From NCBI RefSeq assembly GCF_004011695.2, contig NC_082412.1, forward strand, positions 372,001 to 436,000: 64,000 nt of DNA, in the 5' to 3' direction. A program made the translations under genes and the position numbers. Under the pieces are notes generated by a model. That model had not been told where the DNA came from and ran no database searches. It saw nothing but the letters and a program-made list of their open reading frames with translations. Source of the DNA: Ascochyta rabiei. Its lineage: Eukaryota; Ascomycota; Dothideomycetes; Pleosporales; Didymellaceae. Below, piece after piece: positions 12,171-23,875 of the stretch; position 1 is the stretch's first letter, and each line of letters opens with the position of its first letter.

Positions 12171-12331
12171 ACATCACATGGACTTGGAAATCACATGGAC
12201 TAAAACATTACATGGACTGAACATTACATGGACCTGAACATCACATGGACTGAACATTACATGTACTAAACAATACATGGACTAAACATTACATGAACTA
12301 AACATTACATGGACTAAGATTACATGGACTA
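12171..12331. repeat. 16-bp minisatellite, about 10 units
   Basis: About ten imperfect copies are built on AACATTACATGGACTA, each with the core ACATG. Variants are CATCACATGG, TTACATGTAC and TTACATGAAC. The array begins about 40 bp after the stop codon of the preceding gene and may lie in its 3' UTR. It sits about 540 bp before the first transposon. Confidence 0.9.
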
Positions 12332-12871
12332 GCTTACTGAGAAACTCGTTCACCATCTTGGTGCAATTCTCTAACATGCGCAACCCAAGGAGGAGGACGC
12401 CATCATAAGAGCGTCGAAAACGAAAGCCGTCTGGCAGTGTGGTGTTGTTTGTTCAGGGAGGATGCAGCTCGAACACCTATCAACCGATGTGAGATGTTCT
12501 TTTCAAACGTGACAATAAAGATATCGAGACTCTCTTTAGCCTTCACATACGACCATAGGACGTTAAAAACAAGGCTTCCCGTTTGCTTAGCCCTATTTAA
12601 GCAACATACCGGCGGATTAGTAGTTAGGTGGGTGACCACTAGCAACTCTACGAGTCTGCGGGGACGATGCTTTTTTGTTACCGTAATGTGTATTTTGCAA
12701 TACGGAGATCACGATGCCGAGCACTGCCACAATCATGCCAAGAAGACCAGCAACAAATCAACGTTTGCAGAGCAGGCGAATGGCGCCAGACAGCGAGTTG
12801 ACTCATGCTTTGGCTGTTCTCATCGGTCAGCTTTGAACCTTGCTAAGGTAATTGCTGCTGCTTTAGCCTAC
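12332..12871. other. Transition spacer, no gene supported
   Basis: Composition is still near normal. A 160-codon frame (12,437-12,919, +) and an opposing 80-codon frame exist. The former runs into the transposon inverted repeat and neither resembles a known protein. This is probably the original intergenic DNA at the edge of the repeat block. Confidence 0.45.
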
Positions 12872-12873
12872 TA

Positions 12874-15015
12874 CCGTGTCCGTGCGCGTGATGCCCGGAT
12901 TCGCGTGACGCCCCACTAACACCAAATACACTAATCTTTAACGCGTCACAACACAACTAATATAGATCTAATTTAATTAGCAATAGAAGCAATTAAATCC
13001 TTAAAACTAGGAGAGGATTTTTTGTATAACAAAGTTGCAGCTAGGTTTAGTATTAATAGATTAATGTTAGCTTAGAGACACTAAGGCCTTTAGGCATTAC
13101 ACGCAACTAAGATTATTAAATAACAACAACTTAACCTATAATAAGAGATAGAGCTAGTAAAGTATATAGAATTACTTACTAGCTGTTACTTACCTTCTAT
13201 ATAAGAGATAATATAGAATTTTGCGTTACTACTAGCCTAAAAACTAGTCTCTAAAAGCTAGGTTACGTGTTTTATTAATAAGTACTCTATCTATCTTATC
13301 TTGCGTTACTTAACTAGGATAGATTACTAGTGTTATAATACTAATTCCTACAATAAATATAAGCTCTATTTTAACCTACTACAGCTTAAGATTGCTAAAT
13401 ACTCTATTAAGCCTTACTACATATACAATATAGATAAGAAGGGCTTTATAATTAGATAGACTACTAGAATAAAACACGTGTTTAGCAAATATATATAAAT
13501 AAAGGGAGAGGTTAAAGCATCTATTTAAGATAGTAAATGGAATTAGTAGACGCTTGTAGCGTGTGTGTGTACTAATAGATTAGTGTTACTACCTAGGCTT
13601 ATCTACACGTCTAAGAAGAGCAACATTAAATTAGACTAGGTAGCTGAAATTAAGCTAGGGGTACACTTAGTAATAGTTACCTTGTCTCCCTTAGGATAGT
13701 TAAATAATAAGATTAGGCTTGTGTAGCTAGAGTAGGTGTTTAATTGCTATACTAAGGAGAAAGCTTAAAGAAAGTAGAGGTTATTAATACTAGATAGCTA
13801 TAGATCCTACGTAATAATAGACTTTATTAACTACTATAATAACAACAAGATACTCCTAGCTATATTACCTCCTTACTTAACCTAGACACTCTAGCTGCTT
13901 AATATAGTGCTGTTTAAGCCTCTATTAACAGCATACTTAAAAGCTGTTATAACAGAGATCTATAAGTCTTAAAACTACATAAATATTAAGAGAGTAGACT
14001 TCTTTTAGCTCTTCTATTAGGCGTAGATCTCTAGCTTTAATAAAAAGCTAATACTTAAGTCCTTTAACACAACAGGTATCTATCTACTTAATTCTAACAT
14101 TATTCTTAATTACTTTGCTAAAACACTACTAGAGAGCTTAGAGAGCTTAGATTTAGATACTATGTTATCTTCTGTTTATAGTAACAAAGACTAGCTTAAA
14201 ATAGAGATGTTGTTGCAGAGGGTTGCTAGAGATAAGAGTAGTTATAACACTAAAAAGATAAGATAATTAATCTACTATATCTTAGCTAAGGCCTTACTTC
14301 TCTAATATAAGATAGATAGCCTTAAAAAGACCCTTAAGAAGTAGAAGAAGTATAAGAAAAAGAATAAAGCCTTAGATTTGTAGCAGTAAAAGGAGTACTA
14401 TAGTAGTACTGTTTTCTAGTTACTAAGGAAGATTAAAGAAGCACGCTTCTGTAAAAGGATAAGAAAGTAAGAAGAGAAGGAGGAAGCACTTAGAAAAGCG
14501 ACTAATAAGGAAGTAGTAGCTGCTAAGAAGCTAGTTAAGGAGAAGGAGAAGGAGGAGAAGTGTGTAGTAAGAGAGGCAGCTAAGGAGAGGCATAAGAAGG
14601 AGAAGGCTAATACAGCAAATTAGAAGGCTAAACAGGAGGCTAAAAAGTAGTATTAAAAATAAGAGCTTAATGCTGCAAAAGCTATATAATTGCCTTAAAA
14701 GGGTAAGAAGAAAGCTATATAAGCAACCTACCAAAAAAAGTATTAAAAACGTGCTCCTAGAGATAATATTAGTAGACGTGGTCCCCTATTGCCGCCTCTA
14801 GCTGCCCTAACTATTACTACCTATAGCAGCTATAACATTACACTTCTAAGTAAATATAGATAGGCTAAATTAATTATTAGCATTACTTTACTACTCTACT
14901 ATAAATTCTTATAATAATAGCTATTATAGGTGGCTGTATAACCTTATCTCTATATAAGCATTAAGGCAGTTAGTAGGGCGTCACGCGAATCTGGGCATTA
15001 CGCGCACGGACACGG
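12874..15015 (+). mobile_element. Pogo/Fot1-type DNA transposon (pogo-1), complete ends
   Basis: The element is 2142 bp and is bounded by TA target duplications (12,872-12,873 and 15,016-15,017). Terminal inverted repeats of 47 bp (12,874-12,920 and 14,969-15,015) start CCGTGTCCGTGCGCGT and differ at only three positions. Each contains a doubled motif, CGCGTGAYGCCC, with a 17-bp period. TA duplication, TIRs and transposase type place it in the Tc1/mariner superfamily, pogo/Fot1 group. The interior is heavily RIP-mutated while the TIRs are nearly clean. It forms the sharp edge between the normal and AT-rich parts of the window. Confidence 0.92.
12962..14863 (+). pseudogene. RIP-degraded pogo/Fot1 transposase of pogo-1
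   Basis: The frame spans 634 codons and is disrupted almost only by TAG/TAA. The expected start codon reads ATA at 12,962, consistent with G-to-A mutation. The N-terminus (AIEAIKSLKLGEDFLYNKVAA) is the Psq/CENP-B-type helix-turn-helix DNA-binding region of this family. The DDE domain follows, with YNIDKKGF (first catalytic Asp) near 13,430, LLILDSYRS near 13,785 and KILLAILPPYLT near 13,850. The C-terminus is Lys/Glu-rich coiled coil and ends SKYR, as family members do. It cannot make a functional enzyme. Confidence 0.88.
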
Positions 15016-15639
15016 TACAGCTTAAACATTAAGATCTGCTAAAGTATAAGACTAGTCTTAACCTAACTTTAGCTTAGCCTAGTATTTTGCTGTGTAATTA
15101 GCAGCCTTTATATTATTAATAATTTCCTTCTCTTTACTACGCAAGGCAGCTTAATTTCTTTATTAAACTGCGCGGATAACGTTGATAAGCTCTCCCTTAA
15201 ATAAGACTTTTATGCTAGTTTTTTAGCCTACAGCCCTAATCTAACTATAAGACTTAAGGACTTAATTAATCTTATAGTCTCTTAAATAGAAACCCTAGTA
15301 TTATTAGCACTAACTGTTATAACAGGCTGTAGTTACTACCTTATTTATTTAATCCTACTCCTTAGCAGTAAAGCTAGCTAGTATACTAGTATCTGTAGTG
15401 CTAGTAAAGGTTAGTATATCTTCCTCCTCCTCCTCCTTCTTAATATTATTAGCGTTAAGATTAATTGTGCTAATTGTAATAGGAGGCAGTACTAACGTGT
15501 AGTATTATAGAAACAGAAGGTATTATAGATGTAGAAGGTGTTATAGAAGTGTAGGGCAGTTATAAGCTTTATAGCAGCTGGTCTGTGCTTAACCTCTCCC
15601 TGTTTTGCTAGCGCAAAAGTAGCAAACGCTAGTGCTGTT

Positions 15640-16090
15640 GCAAGAAAAAACATTAAAACCCCTTCTAATTATTTTAAAACAGCTTAGAGCTAGGTGCACT
15701 CTATATCAAAAGAATGCGCTTAGTAGATATATAAAAAGTGTAAGTAATTACAGTTTAGTATTATATAACTGTTTGTGTGTTATAGTTATTATTATCCCCT
15801 ACTTATAATAGATTCTAATTTTCTTGCGCTAGGTAGTAGCCTCTACTAGCGCTTAAACAGCAAACGCTAGCGCTAAAGCAACAGGTAGCATTCGCAACGC
15901 GTCTAACAATATTAAATAAGATTAGTACTAGATACAGCCTAGGTTAAAAGAATATGCCTAGTATATTTATACTACCTGTAGGTTATTATAAGCTTTTATT
16001 ATAGTTAAACTAGTGTATAATAGTTATAATAACTTTCTACAAGCTACAGATTCTGATTTTCTTACGCTAGGTAGTAGCCTAAACTTTGGC
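15640..16090. repeat. Diverged direct duplication, about 238-bp period
   Basis: Two copies share GATTCTRATTTTCTTRCGCT followed by AGGTAGTAGCCT (at 15,811 and 16,049). They also share AAAAGAATRYGCYTAGTA upstream (near 15,704 and 15,946). The spacing is constant at about 238 bp, and many of the differences are C/T and G/A transitions. The duplicated unit contains CAAACGCTAGCG. Function is unknown; it may be a solo-LTR-like or satellite fragment. Confidence 0.6.
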
Positions 16091-16284
16091 AGCGTACAGA
16101 CCTCTGCACGCGTTATTACACTAACCTATTAGCAAACTCTACTGTTACCTTCTATACTATACTACTACAATATTACAACAGCTATACTACTATAATTCTG
16201 CTGCGTAATATAGGTATACTAAAATATTACAGCCTACATTACAGCTATTACAGCCTACTAGCTATTACACCTGCTATTATACTT

Positions 16285-16360
16285 GTTTTCACAGCCTACT
16301 ACTACAGCCAACTACTACAGCCTACTATTACAGCCTACTATTACAGCTAACTACCTAATC
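16285..16360. repeat. CTACTAYTACAGC low-complexity tandem tract
   Basis: At least five 13-bp-like units (ACAGCCTACTACT, ACAGCCAACTACT, ACAGCCTACTATT and so on) lie head to tail. A looser version of the same motif extends back to about 16,160. Confidence 0.75.
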
Positions 16361-17092
16361 GCTAATATAGCTAGAGGTTGCAGGAACAAGGCTGTCCTAA
16401 GCTAAGGATTAGCTGTAACTAGCAGCACGCTGGTAAGGAAGCCCTTAGCAGCCAAGTCTGCCTGCAAGGCGCCTGCTCTGCCACCAAAGCGCAAGTACTG
16501 TTATAAGGCTGGCAGTATATTATTATATTCTATTATTATATTTAATAACTAATACTAAGGTAGTAGTTACGCTGCGCAATATCTGTTAATACTAGAGGTT
16601 AACTAAATATTAATACCTAAGATGCCATTCTTACGCGTAGTTTAGGAAGTTACTCTTTAAATAAGAAATACTCTTTAGTTCTAGGCTAGTGCTGTAGAGG
16701 CTCTTTAGAAGTCTGCTAAATCTTTCCTTATTAGTGTCTTTAAAGGTATGTATTAGCTTCTTACAGAATAATATAAAACTAATATTTAAAGATATAAACA
16801 TAAACGCTATCTATATAAAGTAAGTTACTATTTAGCTAAAGGATATAGCTCTTATGAAGTAGTACTACTTAAGGCTTATTTGTGCCTTCTGCTAAATAAA
16901 TACATATTATAAGAGTAGAAAAAGAAAGATCTAGGGTTTTGTAGAATGTTTATATAATATAAGCTGCTAATAAATAAATTTACATACTTGTAATAATTAT
17001 CTGTAATAATATTTAAAGCTTAATAACTAAGACATTTATAGGAAAGAGGCTTTAATAGGACAGATGTGTAATTAGGTAATGTACCTAACTTC

Positions 17093-17183
17093 TACCCCTA
17101 CCCTATGTAGACCCTACCCTACCTGTACCCCTACCCTATGTAGACCTTACTCTACCTCTACCCCTACCCTATGTAGACCCTAC
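17093..17183. repeat. 33-bp minisatellite next to the Gypsy-A 5' LTR
   Basis: Units begin at 17,093 and 17,126, and a partial third begins at 17,159. Each starts TACCCCTACCCTATGTAGAC. The array stops exactly where the LTR begins at 17,184. The (CCCTA)-like core superficially resembles telomeric DNA, but the 33-bp period is not telomeric. Confidence 0.88.
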
Positions 17184-17385
17184 TGTCAGGCGCTGGGCCT
17201 AGGGGTACCTCTGCTAGTCTTGCCGAGCTACTATAGGGCTAGCCAGCCCAGACTATATAAAGGTGTTAGAGGTTATTAGTAATTCTCTAGTAATTAGTCT
17301 TGTTACTATATACTACGTACCTTAATACACCTACTATCCTTTATAACCCTATCCTCTCTTATAATTACCTTATATACTCTTTATA
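17184..17385 (+). repeat. 5' LTR of Gypsy-A (202 bp)
   Basis: It matches 31,368-31,569 over its full length with mostly C/T and G/A differences. It contains CCCAGACTATATAAAGG near 17,247, a plausible TATA box for the element promoter. Confidence 0.88.
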
Positions 17386-17399
17386 TTCTATTTACTCTT

Positions 17400-20300
17400 A
17401 TATTATAACTAAAGATAGACCTAAGCTACTATAAGTCTTAAACTAAATTATCTAGGCTTACTGTTATTAGAAAGGGACTAAGATAACCTACCTGTAGGAG
17501 AGCTAGTAAAGCGCAAGGTAACACCTCCCTCTACAGATAAGGAGATACCTTAACAGACACTAAGTGTCTATAGTGCCTTAAGAAGATCTATAGGTCCTCT
17601 AGGTAGTAAACGTTACCCTAGAATTTATATCTACAGGGTAGCTTTAGCTAGAGAGGGTTAGAATAGCCTAGAAGTAGGTAATTAATAATAGGAGTTAGAA
17701 ATCTTACGCAAATACTTATAAGAGACAAAAGACTAAAAGGAACTTTCCTCTTTTTATAAACTTAGACGCAAATATAATAAAGGAGGTTTAGTAATAATCC
17801 TATTCTTTTTAAAAGTACTAGAAAGGGTAGAGAAACTATAATCTTCCTTATCTATAAATCTTCTGTTACTTAAACCCCTATAGAAGTACAAAAAGCGCAA
17901 CTACGCTAAATATAACTATTAGGAGAGAGATTATAAGGGATACTTCCTCTAATCTCTAGTTAATTTCCTTATAGAGGAATAAAAGATTAACTTTAGTATA
18001 GGGTACCTCTTAGAGAACCTAAAGATGTTATAGTAGGCCTACTGCATAACTAACTACTATAATTAGCTAACTTAGGAACTAACGTAGTAAGAGCTATTAA
18101 GAATTATACTAGATACTCTAGGAACACTAGCTAAATATAATAAGCAGCGTATAAATCCTTAAAGTAATATAAGTAGTAGAAATCTTTATCCCCTATAGAT
18201 CTGTTAGACCTTATACGTCTACTATAGAAAGAACTAGGTAACTTACATACACTAGAGCTCTAAGTTCTAGAATATATTACTACACTGCTACCTAGCATAT
18301 AAAAAAACTTATTTCTAATCTCCTACAAATAAAGATATATAGTCCTAAAGGTAGAGAAATAAGATAACATTATTAACTAGAGACTAGGTTATTTTAGCTA
18401 ATAGCTACCTAAGAAGACTCTAGCTAAGGGCAAGATAACTAACAAAGGACTACATAAGCACTAATTTAGTAACTCTAGGTTAGGAGGGAATATAAAAACC
18501 CTAAAAAGGTTGTTTAAGTCTAAGAAGTTCTGTAAGGAGCTAGTAAAGGGTAAAAAGGGCTAAGACGTGCTACACAAGACACAAAACGCATGCCTTAAGT
18601 GCAGAGAAACTAGTTACTACTGCCCTAACTGCCTAAAGCTAAAGTTAAACTAGAAAGACCCTGCTCTAGATAAGTTAGGAAATGACAGGGGACCTAAGAG
18701 CTAATCTCCTCTCTTATAGCCTATATTAAATTATCTAAGAAAAAGAAGAAGAATATCTCTATCTATAAGGTAGTATACCTAAAATATATATACCTACTTA
18801 TAGTTAAAGAATCTATAGACAATATAGAGAACGTAGAAGACTTAATAGATAGAGGGTTATAACTAAACTCAAACTTAGTTATCCTAGCAAAGGAGCAGGA
18901 TCTAGAGGTTACAATATTAAATAAAATAGTAGCTAAAGGTGTACATAGAGCAGAATTGCCTATATACAGCGTAACTACAGTAGAAGTATCTATTATTAAC
19001 TCCTATAGAAGACAGGAGGTCTACTAGATACCTTTTGTAGTTACAGACCTATAAAGGTACAAGATATACCTTAGATTACTCTAGATTAACTAGATAAACC
19101 CTAAGCTAAGCTATTTAAGCTAGTATATGCTCTTCTAATAGAAGAAGTATAGGGACTCCCCTAAACTAGAGAAAATAGCGTTAGAAGATTCTAAAGAATT
19201 TAAACGCACTATAGAAAGACCCTTAGTAGACGTTTATATATAGATAGTAAACTTAGTAGGTATATATAACCTAATATCTACTAAAACAGGCCTAATTCTA
19301 GAAGTGTATCGCAATTATGCGCACTTAGGATTAGAAGATAATACTTTAGTCTTACAAAAGCATAGAGAGTACAACCTAGCAATTAATATTGTAGAAGGAG
19401 CTACTTCTTCCTACTAACTGTTGTACAGACTATCTGCAACAGAATTAGAGATACTTAGGAAGTATCTAGCAGAATATCTACAACGTGGCTAGATATAACA
19501 CTTAAGGTTGCTAGCAGGGGCGCCTATTCTCTTTTTAAAGAAGAAAGACAGTAACCTATAACTGTGTGTAGACTATAGAGGTCTAAACAAGATTATAGTT
19601 AGAAACTGCTATCTATTACTACTAATTATAGAGTTACTAGAATAACTAGCATAAGCTAAGTTCTATACTAAATTAGATATACAAAAGGTATATTACTATA
19701 TTTAAATTAAGAAAGAGGATTAGTAGAAGACTGCTTTTTAACTAGGTATAGACATTTTAAGTACACAGAAATGCTGTTTACACTTACAAATACTTCTGCC
19801 TAATTTTAGGCCTATATAAATAAGGCACTAATAAGATTAGTTAATATAACTTATATTGTGTATCTAGATAACATATTAGTATACTCTAAGACAGAGGAAG
19901 ACCACGTTAGACACGTTAAGGAGGTCTTAGAGAGGCTTTATAAAGTAAACCTCTATATACACCTAGATAAGTGTAAATAGCACTATTAATATATAGAGTA
20001 CCTTAGGTACATAGTCTTGCCTAAAGGGGTAGGTTTTAACCTAGATAGGGTTAAAACAATCTAAGAATAGCTAATCCTGCGTATAGTTTATAATATCTAA
20101 GTTCTTATAGGCTTTATAAACTACTATTAGAGGTTTATTATAGGGTTTTCTAAAATAGCTTTGCTATTAACCTAATTAACCTAAAAAGGGCTAAATTTAG
20201 CTAAATCTAGCTAAGCAATAGTAAAGAAGGAGAGTTAGCCTCTTAAGCTAAGCAAAGAATCTCTATAAACTTTCTAGAATATAAAGGATTTATTTATTAA

Positions 20301-22380
20301 CATACAAATCTTAGTTTATTTTATACCTAGGAGGCAGACTAGGATAGAAGTAGATGCCTCTAGAGGCGCTATCTTAGGAATCCTTAGTTAACTAGCCCCT
20401 AGGGAGGGGAAGATGGCCTAATAGAGGCCTGTAGACTTCTATTTAAAGAAGTTAATCTAAGCTAAGTACAACTATAATACTTATAACTAGGGACTTCTTA
20501 TAATTATCTTAAGCTTACAGCATTAGCAAAGATACTTAGACAGTACCTTCTTTAAGATCTTAACAGATTACTAAAACCTAAAATAGTTTAAAGAGACAAA
20601 GGTTCTTAGCTATTAGCAAGTAAGGGCATACTTAGTGCTATCTAAGTTTAACTTTATAATTACGTATTACCTAGAGTCTACAAACCCTGTAGATAGACCC
20701 TTACAGCGTCCTAATTACATAAAAGAGGCGTAAGACCCCTTATAAAAGTATAATAAGGCTTTTATATAACTGCTTTAGGAGATCCTAACTAGGAGGAACC
20801 CTAATACTCCCCTAGTAGTAGCTATAACCCTTTGTTTATCTACAAAGGGAAGAAAGGACATAAGAGATCTTAAAAGAGAAGAGTTAAGAGAGAACAGTTA
20901 TAAAGAGCTAATAACAGACTTAGACAACATAGATAAACTCTCTAGTACTAAAAAAGAGTTAAGCAACGTTAAAAAAAGACAAAATAACCTAAGAAAAGAT
21001 AATATAGCTAAGGAGAAGCGTATCTTGCTTATAAGGCTAAAAGATAAGGTGTAAGTAATTAAAGAATGCTATAATAACCTAATGTTAGGACACTTTAGAG
21101 CATAAAGGACCTTAGAGAAGATTTAGCGCAGATACACCTAAAAGGGCGTTACTAAGGACGTATCTAACTACTGCTATAACTACTTAGTATATAGGAGATT
21201 AACTGCTACCTAACATAAACTATACAGGTTATTATAACCTTTGCTAGTGCTCTACTAACTATAGAAGGACGTAATAATAGATTTTATTACAGAATCATCC
21301 TCTAGTAAGGTAGCTAGGTTACTATATAACTCTATACTAGTAGTAGAATATAGATTAATAAAAGTGTTACACTACATACTAGCTAGGGCTAATTAGGATA
21401 GAAACGATCTAGCATATATCTAGAATAGAGAAATTATCTAACTACACAGCGCTCTAGTACAAATTATCTTAGACTAGGGGCGGTTAATAAATTTAAAGAC
21501 GTAGGAAACCTTTAACCATTATTTAAATTTAAGAAGAGTCTTAACGTTGGCCTATTATCCTTAGACAGATAGCTAAATAGAAAGGCAAAAATAGACTCTT
21601 AAACAGTACTTATGTTGCTACTGTACTCTAGATTAAGGCCCTATAGATTTTAATTACAGAATTTATATATGATAATAGCATTTACGCATCTATAAACATA
21701 ACACTATTCTAAGCCTGTTAAAGTATAGATCTAAGGGGCACAGATTAGACTACTTTAGCATTAAAAGGTAGAGAATCTCGCCTTATAAAGGAATTAGCTA
21801 CTAGACTTACTTTTATACAGGCTACCTGCAAAGCAAATATAGAAAAGTTAAACAACTATTAAAAGAAACACTTAGATAAGAAACGACTACTAGCACCCTT
21901 TAAAGTAGGCAATAAGGTACTAGTCTCTAGTAAAAACATTAGGACAGTACGTCTAAAAAAGAAGCTAGAGGAGGAATATTTACAATCTAGGGCTATTACA
22001 GCCTAGATTAGCCCCAACGCATATAAAGTAGACATGCTAGAAATAAAAGGGATCTATCTAGTATTTTATGCGTTACTATTAGACTTATATAAACTAAGAA
22101 GTTAACTTATAACTATATAAAATAAAATACAAAAACCTATATTAAAGGGGGAGGAGAAGGTGTAGGATATAGAGAAAGTCCTTAATAGAAGGTAATTAGC
22201 TAATAGACAGTAGAAGTACCTTCTTTAGTAGGTTAGATTCCGTAACTTAAAAAATTCCTAGGAAATTAGCACAAACCTCTCTAAAGAAGTGCTAAAATAA
22301 TACTAGAAAATAATAAAGAAACTGCTTAGACTGCGTAATAGGATATTAAGGTTAAAGTATAAAAAAGAGGGGGACTAAAA
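17400..22380 (+). pseudogene. RIP-degraded gag-pol of Gypsy-A (chromovirus type)
   Basis: Landmarks in order: a gag zinc knuckle CLKCRETSYYCPNC (18,591-18,632; the expected His reads Tyr); a protease-like LIDRG near 18,845; RT fingers LCVDYRGLNK at about 19,562; RT active site YLDNILVYS (19,861-19,887; the second Asp reads Asn); an integrase segment with RYTWKGVTKDVSNYC near 21,135; and the catalytic-Asp motif VIIDFITES near 21,271. A chromodomain-like stretch ending NSWE-type (Trp now a stop) lies at about 22,160-22,290. Stops are overwhelmingly TAG/TAA at expected Gln/Trp positions. The order PR-RT-RH-INT-chromodomain defines Ty3/Gypsy chromoviruses. Confidence 0.85.
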
Positions 22381-22748
22381 AGGCTAAATACCTTTAATTA
22401 ATCAAGAGTTTTCCCTGTTAGGGTTTTTAAATTAATAAGTGTTTAACAGTTTACGCTAAGGGAAAATATAACTATACCCTACCCTAAAAAATGTAGACTT
22501 GCTAAAGAAGATATCTTTTAGCCTATTATAGCTATATCTATTATAAGGAAATAAAGAAAGCTATATACTACATAATACAGTTAAAATTACAAATAAATAT
22601 TAGGGAATTAATATAGAAAAATATATTTCTAGTATTATTTAGACTATCCAAGAGTGTAATGCACCTAATTACTATATTAGCCTAGAACTGTCTACTAACT
22701 ACATACTTTAATATATTAATCTAAACTTTCTATTATAGAAAGTATCTA

Positions 22749-23640
22749 CTAACTATAACTACTACTATAGGCATAAGTAGTAGCTTTACAACTACAAGTC
22801 TTCTTAGCAGCAGCAGCGGCAGCGGCAGCGTTAGCGGTAGCCTGCTCAGCAGCCTCCTGCTCCTCCCTCTCTTCTTAGAGCTAACTAAGGGTCTCTAAAG
22901 TACCTACAAACTAGTACTTTAACTATAAAAAATGTTGGATATTAATAAAACAGGTTATAATATGCTATAATACCTTCTTATATAGGTTAATAGGCGCGTC
23001 TAGATTAGACTCGCTACTACTCTCCTCTAATATCTTCTTTTGCTTTATTTTAGACTTAACAGCGCTAGCCTTAGATTAAACTTACTTCTTAATATAGATA
23101 CTAGATAAGCTAACTTATATATGTAAGTATTGCTATTATAGAGTATAAGTAGGTCTTTCTGTAGTAAATAGTTCCTATAAAGGTTAGATTATGCTATAAT
23201 AAGCTAAAAAGAGACAGGATATACTCTTATCTTATACCTAGCAACAGGCTAGCCTAGTTAATAATAGACTTGGCTAGTGCAGTCTTCTTATTAACAGACG
23301 TAGCTGTAGTAGTAGTAGATATTATATAGGTAGTCTTAATACTAGCTATATTAATAATAGCAGTATAAGCAGTAGTAACTATATAACAACCTAAGCAAAG
23401 GCGCGCTATATTGCTAGAAAGCCTTAGATAGCTATAAGCGTAATTATTAGGGCCCTAAATATATTAAAAGATACTAGAATAAGCTAAAAGGAGGTAAAAC
23501 AGGTACTAACATGTATTTCTTATTACTATTATAACAATCTCTGTAGTAGTAGGCCTAAGCGTCCCTATAGCGCAGGCTACCCTATAAAGCTAGGTTAGTA
23601 GAGAAACAAAAGTTCCTATTAATATTACTATTAGCAATGT
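22749..23640 (-). pseudogene. Antisense frame in the 3' region of Gypsy-A, unknown product
   Basis: Between the chromodomain and the nested Gypsy-B, the minus strand shows protein-like sequence opposite to gag-pol. From its N-terminal side, segments include YMLVPVLPPFSLF, then a Thr-rich TTTTATSVNKK. After these come KQKKILEESSSESNLDAPIN and finally EEREEQEAAEQATANAAAAA, ending at stops near 22,746-22,751. Frame changes between segments imply introns or indels. The Glu/Ala-rich tail uses GC-rich codons that survived RIP. I do not recognise a domain. It may be an element gene, a captured host gene or a remnant of another insertion. Confidence 0.45.
22806..22872. repeat. GC-rich trinucleotide tract (CAG/CGG-like)
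   Basis: CAGCAGCAGCGGCAGCGGCAG and the following GCN-type repeats form a GC-rich island in strongly AT-rich DNA. On the minus strand they encode the poly-Ala stretch at the end of the antisense frame. Confidence 0.75.
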
Positions 23641-23875
23641 AGTAGAGACAGAGCATACAGTACTGCTTAGCAGTCCTACTATTCTTAGAAATATTAATCT
23701 TGCAGTAAGCAGGTATAGATATAATAGCTATAGCAAATAGTAGTTAGTAACAGTTAGTAATAGTTAGTAATAGGTAGTAGTAGTTAGAAACAGTCTAAAG
23801 AGGTTACTAAGGCGTATTATGCGGTGTAATCTGCTAAAACGTATTAGAATATGCTAGAAAGACCTAGAAAGTCCC

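Larger units (their letters stand above)
15018..17092. other. AT-rich degenerate repeat DNA, no complete element identified
   Basis: TAG/TAA-saturated sequence typical of RIP. A minus-strand reading around 15,040-15,640 has stretches that look protein-like (an acidic EEEEED run, then a charged segment), but I cannot assign it. It also holds a direct duplication and a CTACTAYTACAGC-type low-complexity tract, listed separately. A short stretch near 16,380-16,505 keeps higher GC. Confidence 0.5.

Noticed and set aside
12437..12919. 160-codon plus-strand open frame as a gene
   Set aside because: It runs through the pogo-1 inverted repeat, has no homology I recognise, and an equally open frame lies opposite. 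Length alone is not evidence at this composition.
16100..16360. CRISPR-like or other spaced repeat array
   Set aside because: The units are contiguous low-complexity CTACTA/CAGC repeats without unique spacers, in a fungal genome.
17093..17183. Telomere or internal telomeric repeat
   Set aside because: The unit is 33 bp with interspersed ATGTAGA, not a TTAGGG/CCCTAA array.
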